From: Chrysomallon squamiferum
Taxonomy: Eukaryota > Mollusca > Gastropoda > Neomphalida > Peltospiridae
Assembly (NCBI GenBank): GCA_012295275.1
Contig: CM022671.1
Location: 14,763,956-14,827,955, forward strand
DNA: 64,000 nucleotides
Reading direction: 5' to 3'
Part shown: positions 1 to 49,173 of the stretch, piece by piece
How positions within the stretch are numbered: the stretch's first letter is position 1
Layout: every line of letters begins with the position of its first letter
Program-made: the position numbers and the translations under genes
The notes under the pieces: generated by a model
The model's database searches: none
Seen by the model: only the letters and a program-made list of their open reading frames with translations
Told to the model about the DNA's origin: nothing

Positions 1-27
1 TACAACATTTCATTTACTCCTAATGGA

Positions 28-67
<40 letters not shown>

Positions 68-751
68 GTCATCATCATCATAATCATTATCATCACTATC
101 ATAATCATCATTATTGTTGTAAGATTTGTTTTCGTTTTTATCATGTGTTTTTGTTTGTTTGCTTGTTGTTGTTGTTTTTGTTGTTTTAATTCTGATAGTA
201 TTAATGAATCTATAATATGTTCAGTACAATTAATAAACAAACATGTCATTAATACTTTGAATGTGTTCCGTCATCTTACTATTGACAAGACTCTAAAACT
301 GTCATGAGAGTAGGGGTTGGGGGCGTGGCGAACAAGTCCGAATTGTAACTTCCACCCTAGATCTGCCACTGACGTGCGAACTCACTTCATGTCAGAGAAA
401 ATTCCACACATCTTACATTTCAGCTACTATTGTCTGAACAATTCAGCCATCAAAAGCAGTCACCATATGGTATTTTATAACTCTTTCAGTTTCGTCATAA
501 GACTCGTAAATGATAGGTAAACAATGATAAGTAATTCAATGAGAGATGAATCGATACATGTAACATTGTAAATAACGTTTAATACATTAGCCTCCGGTTT
601 AAAAGCATTATAACAGAGAAGATAATTTGTTCTGTTCAGTTCAGACACCTGTTGCATTTCGTACTGCCTTGCGTTATTTCTTTAGTTTTTGGAAATCAGA
701 AGTTAAATTTTGTTGGTATTTGTGGGATATTTCTTTTTCCATCCCTGAACA
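1..751. other. 5' flank of the first gene, no gene seen
   Basis: The stretch opens with an ATT/ATC microsatellite (about 27-120). Positions 310-380 are less AT-rich and look like a scrap of a dispersed repeat, but I cannot name a family. The short open frames here are microsatellite translations or have no coding character. No TATA box is obvious just upstream of the ATG at 752. Confidence 0.5.
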
Positions 752-2721
752 ATGCATTACTGGTGTCTTCTTTTCCTCGTCGTTGTAGTTGCCGCTAAGT
801 CGGCAATGAAAGAAGTGAGTATATTCCTATCACAAACTTTTATCTTTTAATTGAGAAAGATTCGTGCTTTCAGCATATGTACTTCAAAAAGTAATAAAAT
901 CCAAAAAAAAAAAAAAAAAAAAAAAAAAATGCGCATTTTGGAAAGAAACATTTCTGGCAACTCAGATCAAGGAACATTTTCCGTTTACGAGTGAAACATG
1001 ATAGAATTATATCTACTTTGAATTTTACTGAGTTTAAAAGTTTATATTGACTTTTGTTTAAGGAAAAAAACAATATATATATATATATATATCATCTCTC
1101 TATCCATCTATCAATCAATCTATCTATCTATATATGTATGTATGTACGTATGTAATTATATAAAAAGTCATGAGATGTGTGTACGTATATATATATATAT
1201 ATACACATGAACAAATATAAAGAACAGATTTTTTTTTATAACAGAACAGATTTTTTTTTTTAAAGCGAAACCCCACCAATTACAATTTATTATAGTAAAA
1301 TTATTTGATTATTTTTAATGATATACATTAAAAATAAATAACAAAAAATAATAAATAATAAATTAAAAATAGTACGCGCACGTGTAAGCACACACAACAG
1401 TTCCAGTTTTTAATTTTTATATTTTTCCCTTTCACTTGTCGATGAAAACAATGTTACTTTGATGACACGAAGAAAAAATTTAAATAAATTTCAACATATC
1501 TTTAATTTATTTTTTAATCACAAAAGAATTTATTTTTCCTTAGACATAACATCACCGGCGGATGGAACTGCTTTTTATTTTTTATTTTTTTTATTTTTAT
1601 TTTTATTTTCTACAAACACATGTAACAGTCTTATGCATGACGTCACGACTCCGTCGTAAAAATGTTTTATAAGAGTATATTTTATTGTTATGCTTTGTTA
1701 TGAACGATACTAAGTTGCTTAAAGCAATTAAATTACTTTGGTGCTTAACGAATTTTATCAGACGATTTCATTCATTCAACGTCAAGTAGACGTTACGTTA
1801 GCACAAGACTTGACTTAACGTGAATTACACAACGAAAAATTAGGCTTTATACTCTTTTTGTATTCGTAACATATTATGTTCAAATGAAATACTCGTTAAT
1901 TATATTTTCTTCGTTACAGTGCGAGCTTGACAAACCATTCACCGACAAATCCTGCAAGTCGGACGCGGATCTCAAGTGTGATGTTAAGCCAGTAAGTACA
2001 CACTACTACCGAACTAACTTAATCCAGTGTGCAGTGTCGAGTTAACTTACGATTAACGAGTATGTTGTCGTACTTTACGTCTTTATTTATTTTCTATATC
2101 CAAGAGAGGATAAAAAGAAAAAAAAAATAATAATATTTTCAGATTAGTGGCATGCTACAGTTTCGACAAATCACCCACAACCACACACACACACACACAC
2201 ATACACACACACACACAAAATACAAACACAGAACGGAAATACACGGCCATACACACAACTCTCATACTCATGTGCACACATACACCCACTCAGATACCCG
2301 TACAAACACGCTTTCTTTCTCTCACTTTCCCAGTCTTTACTCTGATTGCTGTTTTTCTTTCTATTTAGAGATTATATAAATTGTGTGCGTGTGTTTGTCT
2401 GTGTGGTGATTGTGTCTATATAATATATATGTATGTATGTATGTATATATGCATGTATGTGTGTATGTATGTATGTATGTATGTGTGTATGTATGTATGT
2501 ATGTATGTATGTATGTGTGTATGTATGTATGTATGTATGTATGTATTTCTTTGTTTATGTATTTATTCTAGGAATGTAAATGTCCTTTAAAGTCGAAATG
2601 CATCAAGACCAAGTTGACATCTGGCTCGGAAACCTGTCAGTACAGGTGTCAGTCGGACTGGGTGGAAAACCTCATCGAGAAATCCGTGGAAAAATATGAC
2701 ACAGGACCGGTCCGCAAATAA
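752..2721 (+). CDS. Small secreted cysteine-rich protein, three exons
   Basis: Exons 752-814, 1920-1991 and 2572-2721 join in phase 0 throughout and give 94 residues. Donors are GTGAGT and GTAAGT; acceptors end TTACAG and TTCTAG. Exon 1 is a signal peptide (hydrophobic core LLFLVVVVAA). The mature part has eight cysteines, near residues 22, 33, 41, 47, 49, 55, 67 and 71, including a CKC pair, then a charged cysteine-free tail ending at TAA. Eight cysteines in about 50 residues suggest four disulfides and an extracellular role. I do not recognise the family; a host-defence, matrix or signalling peptide are all possible. Intron 2 is packed with CA and ATGT microsatellites. The splice model is strong; function is open. 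Confidence 0.75.
2381..2548 (+). repeat. GT and (ATGT)n microsatellite in intron 2
   Basis: TGTG runs pass into (ATGT)n tracts that stop about 25 nt before the exon 3 acceptor, so the polypyrimidine region is squeezed between the repeat and the exon. A (CA)n tract lies in the same intron at about 2172-2218. Confidence 0.85.
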
Positions 2722-2768
2722 ACCGGACGACAACAAACAAAAAACTTCCAACAGCTTTCCTGTTTTAA

Positions 2769-3040
2769 AATCTGTTGTTGATATAGTTAATGCAATAAGA
2801 AACATAAAATTTAAACATTAGAAAAGACTTACTGAGCAATAGTGTATACAATAAGAAATGTACTTGTTTTAAAAATAAAAATAAATAATAGAAAATACTT
2901 ATTTGGCAATAGTTTATACCACTAAGAAACAATGGTAATTTAAAAATTAAAATAAATAATGAAAGTACTTATTTGACAGTAGTATATGCAATAAGAAGCA
3001 GTATGTTAAAAATAAAAAATAAATAATTGATTATGCAGAA
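2769..3040 (+). repeat. Degenerate ~70-bp tandem repeat in the 3' flank
   Basis: About four diverged copies of a unit with the core ACTTATTTGGCAATAGT, then CAATAAGAA, then an A-rich end containing AATAAA. They begin about 50 bp after the stop codon of the small secreted gene, so each copy could supply a poly(A) signal. Confidence 0.6.
2874..2879 (+). terminator. Candidate poly(A) signal AATAAA
   Basis: A canonical hexamer about 150 nt after the stop codon of the small secreted gene. Further copies follow within the tandem repeat, so the true 3' end may be heterogeneous. Confidence 0.45.
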
Positions 3041-3329
3041 AGAAATACCGTTTTGAAAAATAGAAATATACAGAATTTCACAAATACAATAACTGACTGA
3101 AAAGAATAATTTCGTAAATTAAAATAAAATGGTTTAATGTATTGGTTATACGACTAATAGAAATAAATTACGTCACAAATTCTGTTTTGAATGGTTTTTT
3201 TTCTCCATAATTTAAAATGAATAAATATAGTCAACAGAAGTTAACCATTTCATTTACATTCTTCTGTTTTCTTTTTCACTGAAATCAATAACACTACATT
3301 CATTTTGACGAATTCGTTTTATTTGTTTA

Positions 3330-3378
<49 letters not shown>

Positions 3379-4257
3379 GCTATCGACCGATTTGTTCTAT
3401 CAGTCGATACATCGTCTGCGCAGGTGCAGGTCGATTGTGTTCATGTGCTGTCATACTGATTGTTTGACATGAAGACATTTGTTCTTTCTTTCTTCCTATA
3501 TATATTTACTTATTTATTAACTTATTTATTTATTGAGTATATGATTGATATAGCATATAAAATAAATACATCACAGGATATAAAAATTACAAATACTTAT
3601 AATATAAAAAATTAATATATGTAACTTAATACATTAAAAACATGTAGAGTAAATAAAATATCTGATAGTTAAACTTAAGTGTTTTGAGTTTATGCATATT
3701 TTTTTTTTCTTCTCCGCATCCCGTTTCACAAAGACTCTTTCAAAATCGAGATCAAATTTAGATGTAATATCAGTAAATATGTGTATGAGAATGGCTAACC
3801 TGTCTCTAATTAATGTTTTCGTGAGATCTGAGCGAGTGAATTGTCATTCATTGTTTGCCTATTTATCACAGATGATGTATTTATTTAATTGCTATATCAT
3901 TTATGCAGAAATAAATAAATACCTTTAAAAGAAAAGATGCATACAGTCCTTGAACATTTTTCTACCGTATTTCTTTACATTAAATAATCTCTCGATATAT
4001 ATTTATATACTGAAATAATAATAATAATAACAATAAGTGAAAACTTGAAAGGATACTGATGTATCAAAAATAGTGTTTTATTTCATACTCTTCAATTGAT
4101 TATCTTTCATTGATTTTAGTTACATATTTACACTTGACAGACTAATCAAATAAATGTCAGATACAATTTACATCAGTAAATACATATTAATATATTTATA
4201 TCTCTATAACAAATCAACTAAATTATAATTTTAAAAGTTGACTCAGCTAATGTAATG
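3041..4257. other. Intergenic, no gene seen
   Basis: AT-rich DNA with a pure (AT)n tract at about 3334-3376. The 78-residue open frame at 3692-3928 has no recognisable content or splice context. Confidence 0.5.
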
Positions 4258-4263
4258 TTTATT
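4258..4263 (-). terminator. Candidate poly(A) signal for the 269-residue gene
   Basis: TTTATT on the + strand reads AATAAA on the - strand, about 95 nt past the TGA of the single-exon gene. Confidence 0.45.
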
Positions 4264-4358
4264 AAATCAATTTCGCTTTCAATAACATTTAAAAAGTGTT
4301 ACTCGTGGTTTTAGTTTCGTATAAACAGTGCTACAAAATAAATGAGAAATAAACTAAA

Positions 4359-5168
4359 TCACCATGTTAGTTCAGCCATTGTCCAGCAGTTCTGAATGGG
4401 CAGACGGTTCTGTCCACTCGATGTGTGTATATCCGGAGTGCGTTTAGCTAAAAGTTTTCTTGCTTTGTTAACTTTATTTTTGAAGGGTGCAGTCTTGCTT
4501 CTCTCTACACAATATGTAGCATTCGTTAAAATATGACCTGACAGGTCTAAGTCGACAGAAGTGTTGTTAGATCGCCTGTACGTCAAGACAGGAGCAGAAA
4601 CCAGTTTACTTCTTTCCAGCGCTTCCAGCTCGGTTTTGACATCTCTGCGACAAACATTTTCCTCGCCCTGAACGACTATAACGGGCATGTGTTGACCACG
4701 GTCCTGGCCTAACAAAAGGTTTTCTCTGTGTCTGAATATACTACTCAGTGCTGGTAATCCTGAAAAAATTCTGCCTCTAATGTCCGTTTGCGTATGAGAG
4801 TGGTTGAAATCTACGAGAGGCAAGGCCTTGGAATCTTTAAATGAATCTGCAACAAAGTAATCTCGTTTCGTTCCGTCCTTCTTCGTCTTGTCTCCGTGTA
4901 ACAATACTGACGACGTTCTCGGAACCCAAAGCGTATCACTTTCGTCACGACCATCCGAACACTGGTTCGTCACTGTTCGACACAGGTCGCCGTAGTGAAG
5001 ATGGTGACTTACACTGGCCAGCCATTTTTCAATCCTTTTTCGCTTGAAAGACGACAATAACATTTTTATATACTCGTATAATAAACACCGCGAGAGTCCA
5101 TACAACATGCCAAACAGCTGTCCGTTCAGCTTAGAACTGCTGCCGTTCAAAACTACAGCGAGGTACAT
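4359..5168 (-). CDS. Single-exon hypothetical protein, 269 aa
   Basis: An uninterrupted frame from ATG at 5168 to TGA at 4359. It is clearly less AT-rich than its surroundings and contains no low-complexity filler, which is why I accept it. An in-frame stop lies 12 bases before the ATG. The product is mostly hydrophilic and basic, with clusters such as FKRKRIEKW, KTKKDGTKRD and KARKLLAKR. It lacks a convincing signal peptide or membrane span, so it is probably intracellular. I recognise no domain. A short alternative frame just upstream starts MKKYLVRLLL, so a different first exon cannot be excluded. Both neighbours on this strand are distant, so context gives no clue. Confidence 0.6.
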   Translation of the reverse strand: MYLAVVLNGSSSKLNGQLFGMLYGLSRCLLYEYIKMLLSSFKRKRIEKWLASVSHHLHYGDLCRTVTNQCSDGRDESDTLWVPRTSSVLLHGDKTKKDGTKRDYFVADSFKDSKALPLVDFNHSHTQTDIRGRIFSGLPALSSIFRHRENLLLGQDRGQHMPVIVVQGEENVCRRDVKTELEALERSKLVSAPVLTYRRSNNTSVDLDLSGHILTNATYCVERSKTAPFKNKVNKARKLLAKRTPDIHTSSGQNRLPIQNCWTMAELTW

Positions 5169-6459
5169 AGATAGATGTTAACAACAACCTCACAAGATAT
5201 TTCTTCATTCCTACACCAGACTGAATGACAGCAAAGAGAAGTGCCGAATATTATTATCTAAACCCACCTAGCAACAACCACGAAAGTCTGAATTATCCAC
5301 TCATTCATTAGTCGTTTTGACACTGAACATTCTATTACACTAATTTCCTGGGTGTTCTTCATAGGCTGTGAGAAAACAGTTTAATTAATACCTGATATCT
5401 TATGTAAAAGAGGATTAACGACTAAGCTTGTAGCAGTGAAATAGTAAAAAGAAAAAAAAGAAAAAAAAAAAAGTTGTAGTAATAATAACAATGCCAACTG
5501 CCCAGTTACAACAAACAATAAAGTAATTTAAGCGTTAAATTAACAGGGTTAAGTACAAGCCTACATCAACCGTGACGGTCAGCGTTATGATAGTGTGCAG
5601 ATTCTCTCCACTTTTAAATATCCCTTCATGTAGTTATATGTATTCAGTTTTACTTTTTTCTTTTTCTTTTTGTTACTTTTATTTATTTTTTATTTATTTT
5701 ATTTTATTTTATTTTATTTTTTTTTTTTTTTTTCAGTTCTAGAAAATTGTAGGCTTTTGTATCTGTATATCATGAATAATTCTCATGGGTTTAGCTTTTC
5801 AAACCTATGCGATTCGTTTCAAATTAGCTACAGCGACTTAGTCTCCGTACAGCTAAAGAAAAACTTAATGTCGGTTCGTGCACATTATTTTTTCATATGC
5901 GATAACTGCAAAAAAAAGCCTCAGAGTTATTATGTAGATAATTCAGAAAATAATATCTAACTACTTTTATATTAAGCCATTTATAAGTTATTAATTTAAA
6001 TCTTTTAAAAACATATTAATACTGTTTGGTGAACTTACATCACAGAAGTTTAACATAATTTTAAATATAATTTTCTATTTTTTCCCTAATTTATAAAATC
6101 AATTGAGCATTTCTTGTCTTGGCGACTTGGAAAATACTGGGGACTTTTGCAAAAAAAAAAAAAAAAAAAAAAAAATTAAGTAGTTTTTTTATATATCATT
6201 ATTGAGAAATAAACCACAGAAAATTAAATCAATTTGTTAATAAGCTAACTTTCAAAGAAAGGTTATATAACAGAGCATAGACTCTAAGCGTCATGCCTTT
6301 AAGCGTGATGGGAAACATTACACTGACAGTGTTTGAACCAGTCAATGCTAACACAGCAGCAATGTTTTTAGACTGAACGTGAGTAGTGAAAGCTAATAAC
6401 AACAGCAGTGCTTTTTTTTCTTCTAGACTGAAACACATTCATGACTGAAACACACCGTT
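5169..6459. other. Intergenic, no gene seen
   Basis: Poly-A and poly-T runs (about 5449-5473, 5680-5733, 6150-6175) and AT-rich DNA. The open frame at 5670-5960 begins inside a T-rich run and has no coding character. The end nearest 6459 is likely 3' UTR of the mucin-like gene. Confidence 0.5.
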
Positions 6460-8700
<2,241 letters not shown>

Positions 8701-9734
8701 AGTGAATCGGTGAAAAGTATGTTTGTTTGTTTGTTGATGTTCTGAAAGAATTAAAAATAAATATGACGGTAAAACAACGTCCAGGTAAATAACTGAGATA
8801 AATAAATACTACTACTACTACTACTATTACAGCTACTACTACTACTACTACTATTACTACTACTACTACTACTACTGTTACACTAGTACTTCTAATAAGA
8901 AGAATAAGAATGCGTAATAAAAACATAAATTTATTCAGTACAGAATTGCGCATATAAAAGGGGCGAGGATCGGTCGCTGTTTCCGCCTATGGGGACAAAA
9001 TGACTGCACTGACAATGTTTTACAAATCGCATTTATTCGTTTCTACTTAGATAAACAGGTATGAATCTAACCGTACAACTATATCACAACTAGGACACGC
9101 TATTTCTACAACAAAACTAACACAGGCGAGCGATCAGACAACCTAGCAGGTGGGAGAAAAGTAGCAGACGTCAGAAAAACGAGCCCTACCTTACAAAGTT
9201 CATAATCTATTTAGTTACGACGAGGCAAGACCGTTCAGCTGAAACTGAAAAAGTTTTTGCAACACTGGAAAAGGTGGACACAACAAGCTGAAAATACTTA
9301 CAGGAAGTCTTTCAAATCAAATGGGCTCGATAAAGAAAGAAAGAAAAAACAAACAAACACTGAATATTAAAATGTTTCTCACAGGTAAGAAGATATCTGT
9401 GTCATGCGTCGCTGGGTGACCTGCTTGAAATACTTGGTGTTATTCATCGAGCTCTCGTAAACACCGCCGAGCCGTCTTCAACAAAAAACACACGTAACAT
9501 TACGTTACTGCGTTTATGTTGAAATTTGTAATAAACTGGTCAAACTGACATAAAAAAAAGTACTCTTTTTTTATTTCCCCTGTCTTTATTTTATGTATTT
9601 TATTTTATTTTATTTATTTATTTATTTAGTTATTTTACTTTTTATTATTATCATTTTTTTAATTTATTTATTTATTATTTTATTTTTTATTTATCATTTT
9701 TTTAATTTAATATTATTATTATTTAGTTATTTTG

Positions 9735-9776
<42 letters not shown>

Positions 9777-10089
9777 TAATCTTTTTTTTTAATTTTTTTA
9801 TTTATTAGTATTATTTTTTTTTAGATTCATTGCACTTCATTGTAGTAGGTGTTTGAATTCAATGCGGAAGATGAGTAACCGGGTTAAAATAGACACTAAT
9901 GTTTTTCTGATTCACTGCAGTTGTTTGAAATGTTAGCGGAAAATGAGTGGGTGGAGTAACAGACGGGTGAACGGGTGTGTCTGCAGACGAATAGCCTGGT
10001 GAATGTGTGTATGTGTTCTCAATATATTATTTTTTGTTTCTTTCAAATCAATTTTCTCATTTATTTATTTTTAATTTAATTTAATTTAA

Positions 10090-10153
<64 letters not shown>

Positions 10154-10411
10154 CACTAACACAATGATTCGTACAACCAAACCATCCACACAATAACATG
10201 CAGGACCTCAAATACCTATCCATCCGTCCATTCATCCATCTATCCACACACACACACACACACACATATATCCACACACGCACACACATATATACACACA
10301 AACACACATACACATTCACTTATTCATCCATCCAACCACAAGCATGTCTGTAACTAAAGTATTTAAAAACACGAAACATAAGATAACAAAAAAAGAAAGA
10401 AAATAGAATCC

Positions 10412-10462
<51 letters not shown>

Positions 10463-10509
10463 TTTCCGGAGAATTTAAACAGACATACTGCACTGATGTC
10501 TTCTACAAA

Positions 10510-10541
<32 letters not shown>

Positions 10542-10659
10542 CAAATAAAAATATGCAATGTAATAAAAATCATCCAATCCTAAAATACCCAGGTACAAAA
10601 TGAGCATCAAATTTCCACACCTAATTTATGCGTATTTTTACATAAAGAGCAGAATCGTT
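8701..10659. other. Upstream flank of the mucin-like gene, no further gene seen
   Basis: Contains an ACT/ATT microsatellite (about 8805-8880), a mixed-sequence patch (about 8940-9500), TTA-rich low complexity (about 9590-9830), (ATT)n at about 10090-10153 and (AAT)n at about 10415-10461. No spliced or unspliced coding signal found. Confidence 0.5.
8953..8960 (+). promoter_or_regulatory. TATAAAAG box, orphan
   Basis: TATAAAAGGGGCG sits in a locally GC-richer patch and resembles a metazoan TATA box on the + strand. No downstream + strand gene was found within several kb, so it may be fortuitous. Confidence 0.2.
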
Positions 10660-10920
10660 GAAAAGGTAAAATAATCTGCCGGTGCGGGTGTGTCTGCATG
10701 ACTGCGCATGTCAAAGATGACGATTGACGAGCAGGAAAAACCGAGACGCGACAAATCCACATGCAGTTTATCTGGTGACGTCAATCTGCTTTTAATGCCA
10801 TCAGATGAACTTAACGCGAAGTTGTGCTTCAGTAAAATGGCAGTCGTGCAGAGTCGTGTTACCGGTGAACTGCTTGTATAAATACAGCGTAACGAGTCAA
10901 CGATCAGGCCGTCAGTAATA
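10660..10920 (+). promoter_or_regulatory. Promoter-like patch: CRE palindrome, TATA box and initiator-like site
   Basis: A 260-bp island of balanced composition in AT-rich repeats. It has the full CRE/ATF palindrome TGACGTCA at 10776-10783, TATAAATA at about 10875 and a TCAGTA initiator-like site about 35 bp further on. The spacing fits a core promoter. No coding exon follows before the ATG at 17317, so it would have to drive a non-coding RNA, a distant 5' exon or a lost gene. Seen: the motifs. Inferred: the promoter role. Confidence 0.3.
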
Positions 10921-11015
10921 ATTATAATGTTCATTTAATTGTTTTATATTTATGACCCTTTTGCGACTTGTATTACCGTATTGACTAAAAATAGGAATCA
11001 AAGAAAGAAAACTAC

Positions 11016-45562
<34,547 letters not shown>

Positions 45563-45784
45563 AGTTCACCACTCTCTGGTGAAGCAAGCCAAAGAAAAAA
45601 AAAACTGTTTATTTTATTTGAAATATATTATTAAAAATGTTAGATTGATTCATTTATTTTAACATTTGATACAGAACCGTTAAGTTTTATTTTTTTAGTT
45701 TGTCAACCATTTTGTACAAGATATTTTTTTTTCTGTCTTCTAGTTGAATTTCACTTCTTTAATTTTAAAAATGTGTGGAAAACT

Positions 45785-45790
45785 AATAAA
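45785..45790 (+). terminator. Candidate poly(A) signal of the mosaic gene
   Basis: AATAAA about 220 nt after the TAG. Other hexamers follow farther downstream. Confidence 0.45.
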
Positions 45791-46590
45791 GAAGTTTTGG
45801 GAGGATGTTAAATTACAAATAGAAGGAACTATATATATATATGACAAGAAAATAACAAAAAAAGAGAAAGAAATTCCATTAAAATAATAATTGTTAGGCA
45901 GAAGTTAATTGTTGTTCATCTGTTTTAATACTACTTTTCTAGTTATCTCTTTTTGTCATTTTAGTGCAATATATTTCTATTTTCTAACAAAGGCTTTTTT
46001 GCCAGCTGTTGTAATGTGATATTCTGTTTTCATTAAACATTTCTCTAATTCCGAACATTTTCTTCAGTTTAAAATAATGAATCAAACCGAAAAGAAAGAC
46101 TATGCTTTTATTTTAGCTTTTTCTGATCTGTTAGTTACATTGTTATCATCCTACTGTATATAAAAAGAATAAAAAATTATTTTTAGAAATAATAAGAAAA
46201 GGATCTGAATGTGCTATTATTTCTGTTTTTAATACAAATTTCTAGTGTTAAAATTGACTTAAAAGATAATAAAACTTAGTTTATTTTTTTATTTTAAAAA
46301 AATTACTACATTAATAAGGTGATGTTAAAATATTTTTTTTATCAAAAATGGATTTAACAAAAATATTATATACACTGATAGATATTGGTTTGTTGGTATA
46401 TATATTATTTTCCTGTTAGTTGCATTGTGGGTACATACCATATAAAATCATGATGGGGATAATTTATTGATTAGTTATTTAAAATGGTTTTCAAATAATT
46501 GATTCTGCAGCAAATTTAAATTAAAATATTGGATTTTTTATTTTAGATTTTTAATTTTTTGTTATTTAACATTGGATTAATTTATTCAAC

Positions 46591-46652
<62 letters not shown>

Positions 46653-47610
46653 CAGTATATAGTTCTTGGTTTTTCAAAGTTTTAAATATAACAAAAGAAA
46701 AATATATATTAAAAACTGTACTTAACAATGGTAAAAATATATATGTGAACAAGATTATGATGCGATATTATTTGTAGATAACATTTCAAATCTTATTTTC
46801 TGTGTGTCAAGAAAAAAACGATATTTTTTCATAAATATTTTATTCTACAATTTCTTTAACAAAATATTAGATATTAAAAGTTCTACAAAAAAGAAAAAGA
46901 TAAAAGAAATACATTTGTTCAAAATGTCTTCAACAGCAAAGTCTGGTAATATAACCTTCTGTCTACAATAATACGGAAAATGAAAGAATGACCTATTAAA
47001 GATGTATCTGGATGGTTTTTTTTTTTTTATCAAAGTCAGTATTAGAGTAACATTATTGTGAATATCATTTAATATTTTATAACAGATATTTTCTGAATAA
47101 GATATCGTAAAGATATGTTACACTGTTAATGTCAGTAATACAGCTAACTGAAATTCCGTCCATTATAAATAAAATTATATATGCTTTGTTGTTATTAAAA
47201 TTCTGTTTTGTTTTAGGGTTGTTGTTGTTCTGCAAACTGTGTAACATATATATATATATAAAATAAAAGATATAGTTTTAGATATAGATATACAGATAGA
47301 TATATTTATATGTAATTTATGATATGTATGTATAAAACATGAAAGTTTATATATCTAAACCTTTGGTTCTATTTTATAAATTATTGAATGTTTCTTTTGG
47401 GGCAGTTAATCAGATCACATTATCTAAAACTAATTCAATGCCTTTAGACATTCTCTGTTATAATAGTGATAAATTTATCAGTTAATATAATTAATTTACC
47501 TTTTTGTCTTATATAAATATAAGAATTTAAGTCTGTTTGAAAAATAGTGGAAGTGGTATGACCACTAATATGTGTATTTTACTAGGATGGTGACTAATTA
47601 TAACACAGAC

Positions 47611-48003
47611 CAACAGTCAGCAACTTTTTTTCATGTATGGCCCAATACTGTAATTTTGAACAAAACCACAAGACAAATGGAGCTTCTTTCTTCCTACAGA
47701 TATGCATTTATTTGTGATTATAACATACACATTATAACCCTAGGAAAAATTAAGCAGACATCTAATACTGCTCAGTACATTCCTAGAGCTTGTTGTTTTT
47801 TAGGGAGAATCTAGATTTTCTCCTAACCTATTTCTCCTTGATTCAAACAGAAGAGTATATTAATTTTAAATAAAATGTTCATTTGGTCTTCAGTTTTATG
47901 GCTAGTTCTGCTATTGTGTGTCAAGTCAAATGGACACAAGTTGCTCCAGTAAAGCTCCATGCCCCAAAAAGGTAGTTACTAGGGTACTGGTTGCTGACCA
48001 CTG
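47611..48003. mobile_element. hAT-like MITE with degenerate 8-bp target duplication
   Basis: The left end CAACAGTCAGCAAC and the right end (reverse complement CAGTGGTCAGCAAC) match at 11 of 14 bases. The left is followed by a T run and TATGGCCCAA, typical of hAT-type non-autonomous elements. Flanks are ACACAGAC on the left and GTACAGAC on the right, 6 of 8 identical, consistent with the 8-bp duplication of hAT insertions. No coding capacity. Confidence 0.5.
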
Positions 48004-48954
48004 GTACAGACAAATAATGGATTATATGTATCCAAAAACAAAAATTATTGCTTCAGCTGGAAGTTCCTATAAATGATTTATGGACTGTATTTATTTATTA
48101 TTTTATCACTTTCAATAATTTTGGCTAGAAAATGACTTAGTAACTTTTTTTTTTTTTTTTTTTTACTGAGCAAGTCATTAATGTAACATATTCACAAAAC
48201 ACAATTTTCTAACATACAAAATTCTACTTGTTCTAAGATATTGAGGCATATCCGTAGCTTTTACAAAAATATAGATGAGTACAAAAATGTCTGTAAAACA
48301 CTGACGTTATAATGTTATGACTATATTTTTTTTGTGTTTGAACAGCAGCAGTGTTACTGAACCCAAAACATTTGCTGAGTCTAAAAATAAAAATTAAAGA
48401 AAAACAAACCTTGGACAAGATGGTTAAGAACAGGAGAAAGGACATTTTATTTATAGATGCTGAGATAAGTAGTGCCAGTTAATACCATCATCTTGCACAC
48501 CCATTTTATTCACAACTATATTTCTTAGGAGAATAAAAAATAATAATAATAAAATATAATAAAATAATAAAGAAAAAAACAACAACAAAGCAAACAAGAC
48601 TGGAGACATATATGTTTAGATGAATTGTTTTAATTTTAGAAAAAATAAATATTACATTATAAACTCTTAAAATATATTGTACTGATATTTACAGTGTAAA
48701 ACAATGTCAAAAAGTTTAGAAAAAAATATGACTAATAAATTATCTTTACATCTAACATGAATAGGTATTTTAATATATTAAAAAAAAAAAAAAAAAAATC
48801 TATTAAAGGCATTATGATAGGTTCTGAATGTTCAGTGTTAAATCGATGACAAAATAACATATTTCTTTTTCTTTGAATACCAAATTAGTAAAGTATTTAA
48901 AATAAGCTTCTTTCTTTAGTTCAAAGTCATAAACTTATCGCTCAAAATTATTAT

Positions 48955-48962
48955 TGTTGTTG

Positions 48963-49038
<76 letters not shown>
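48955..49038 (+). repeat. (TTG)n(ATT)n microsatellite
   Basis: Simple trinucleotide tract in the 3' flank of the KLHL10-like gene. Confidence 0.95.
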
Positions 49039-49150
49039 GTTGCTTTTTTTTAAGATATAAATCTATAAAATTAATGAAATTTACGAAGCCTATCGTTGTT
49101 AGTCGTCATAATGTTTACTAACATTTTTTATTTGCTAGATAAATAGAACG

Positions 49151-49156
49151 TTTATT
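49151..49156 (-). terminator. Candidate poly(A) signal of the KLHL10-like gene
   Basis: AATAAA on the - strand, about 20 nt beyond the TAA stop, giving a very short 3' UTR. Confidence 0.5.
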
Positions 49157-49173
49157 TTAATGAAATTTACGTT

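Larger units (their letters stand above)
45791..49150. other. Intergenic between convergent genes, no gene seen
   Basis: AT-rich 3' flanks of the mosaic gene (+) and the KLHL10-like gene (-). Holds a (CT)n(AT)n tract (about 46595-46650), a MITE-like element (47611-48003) and TTG/ATT repeats (about 48955-49038). Short frames such as 48233-48445 have no coding support. Confidence 0.55.

Noticed and set aside
23-307. Poly-Ile frames at the left edge
   Set aside because: Trinucleotide repeat translation.
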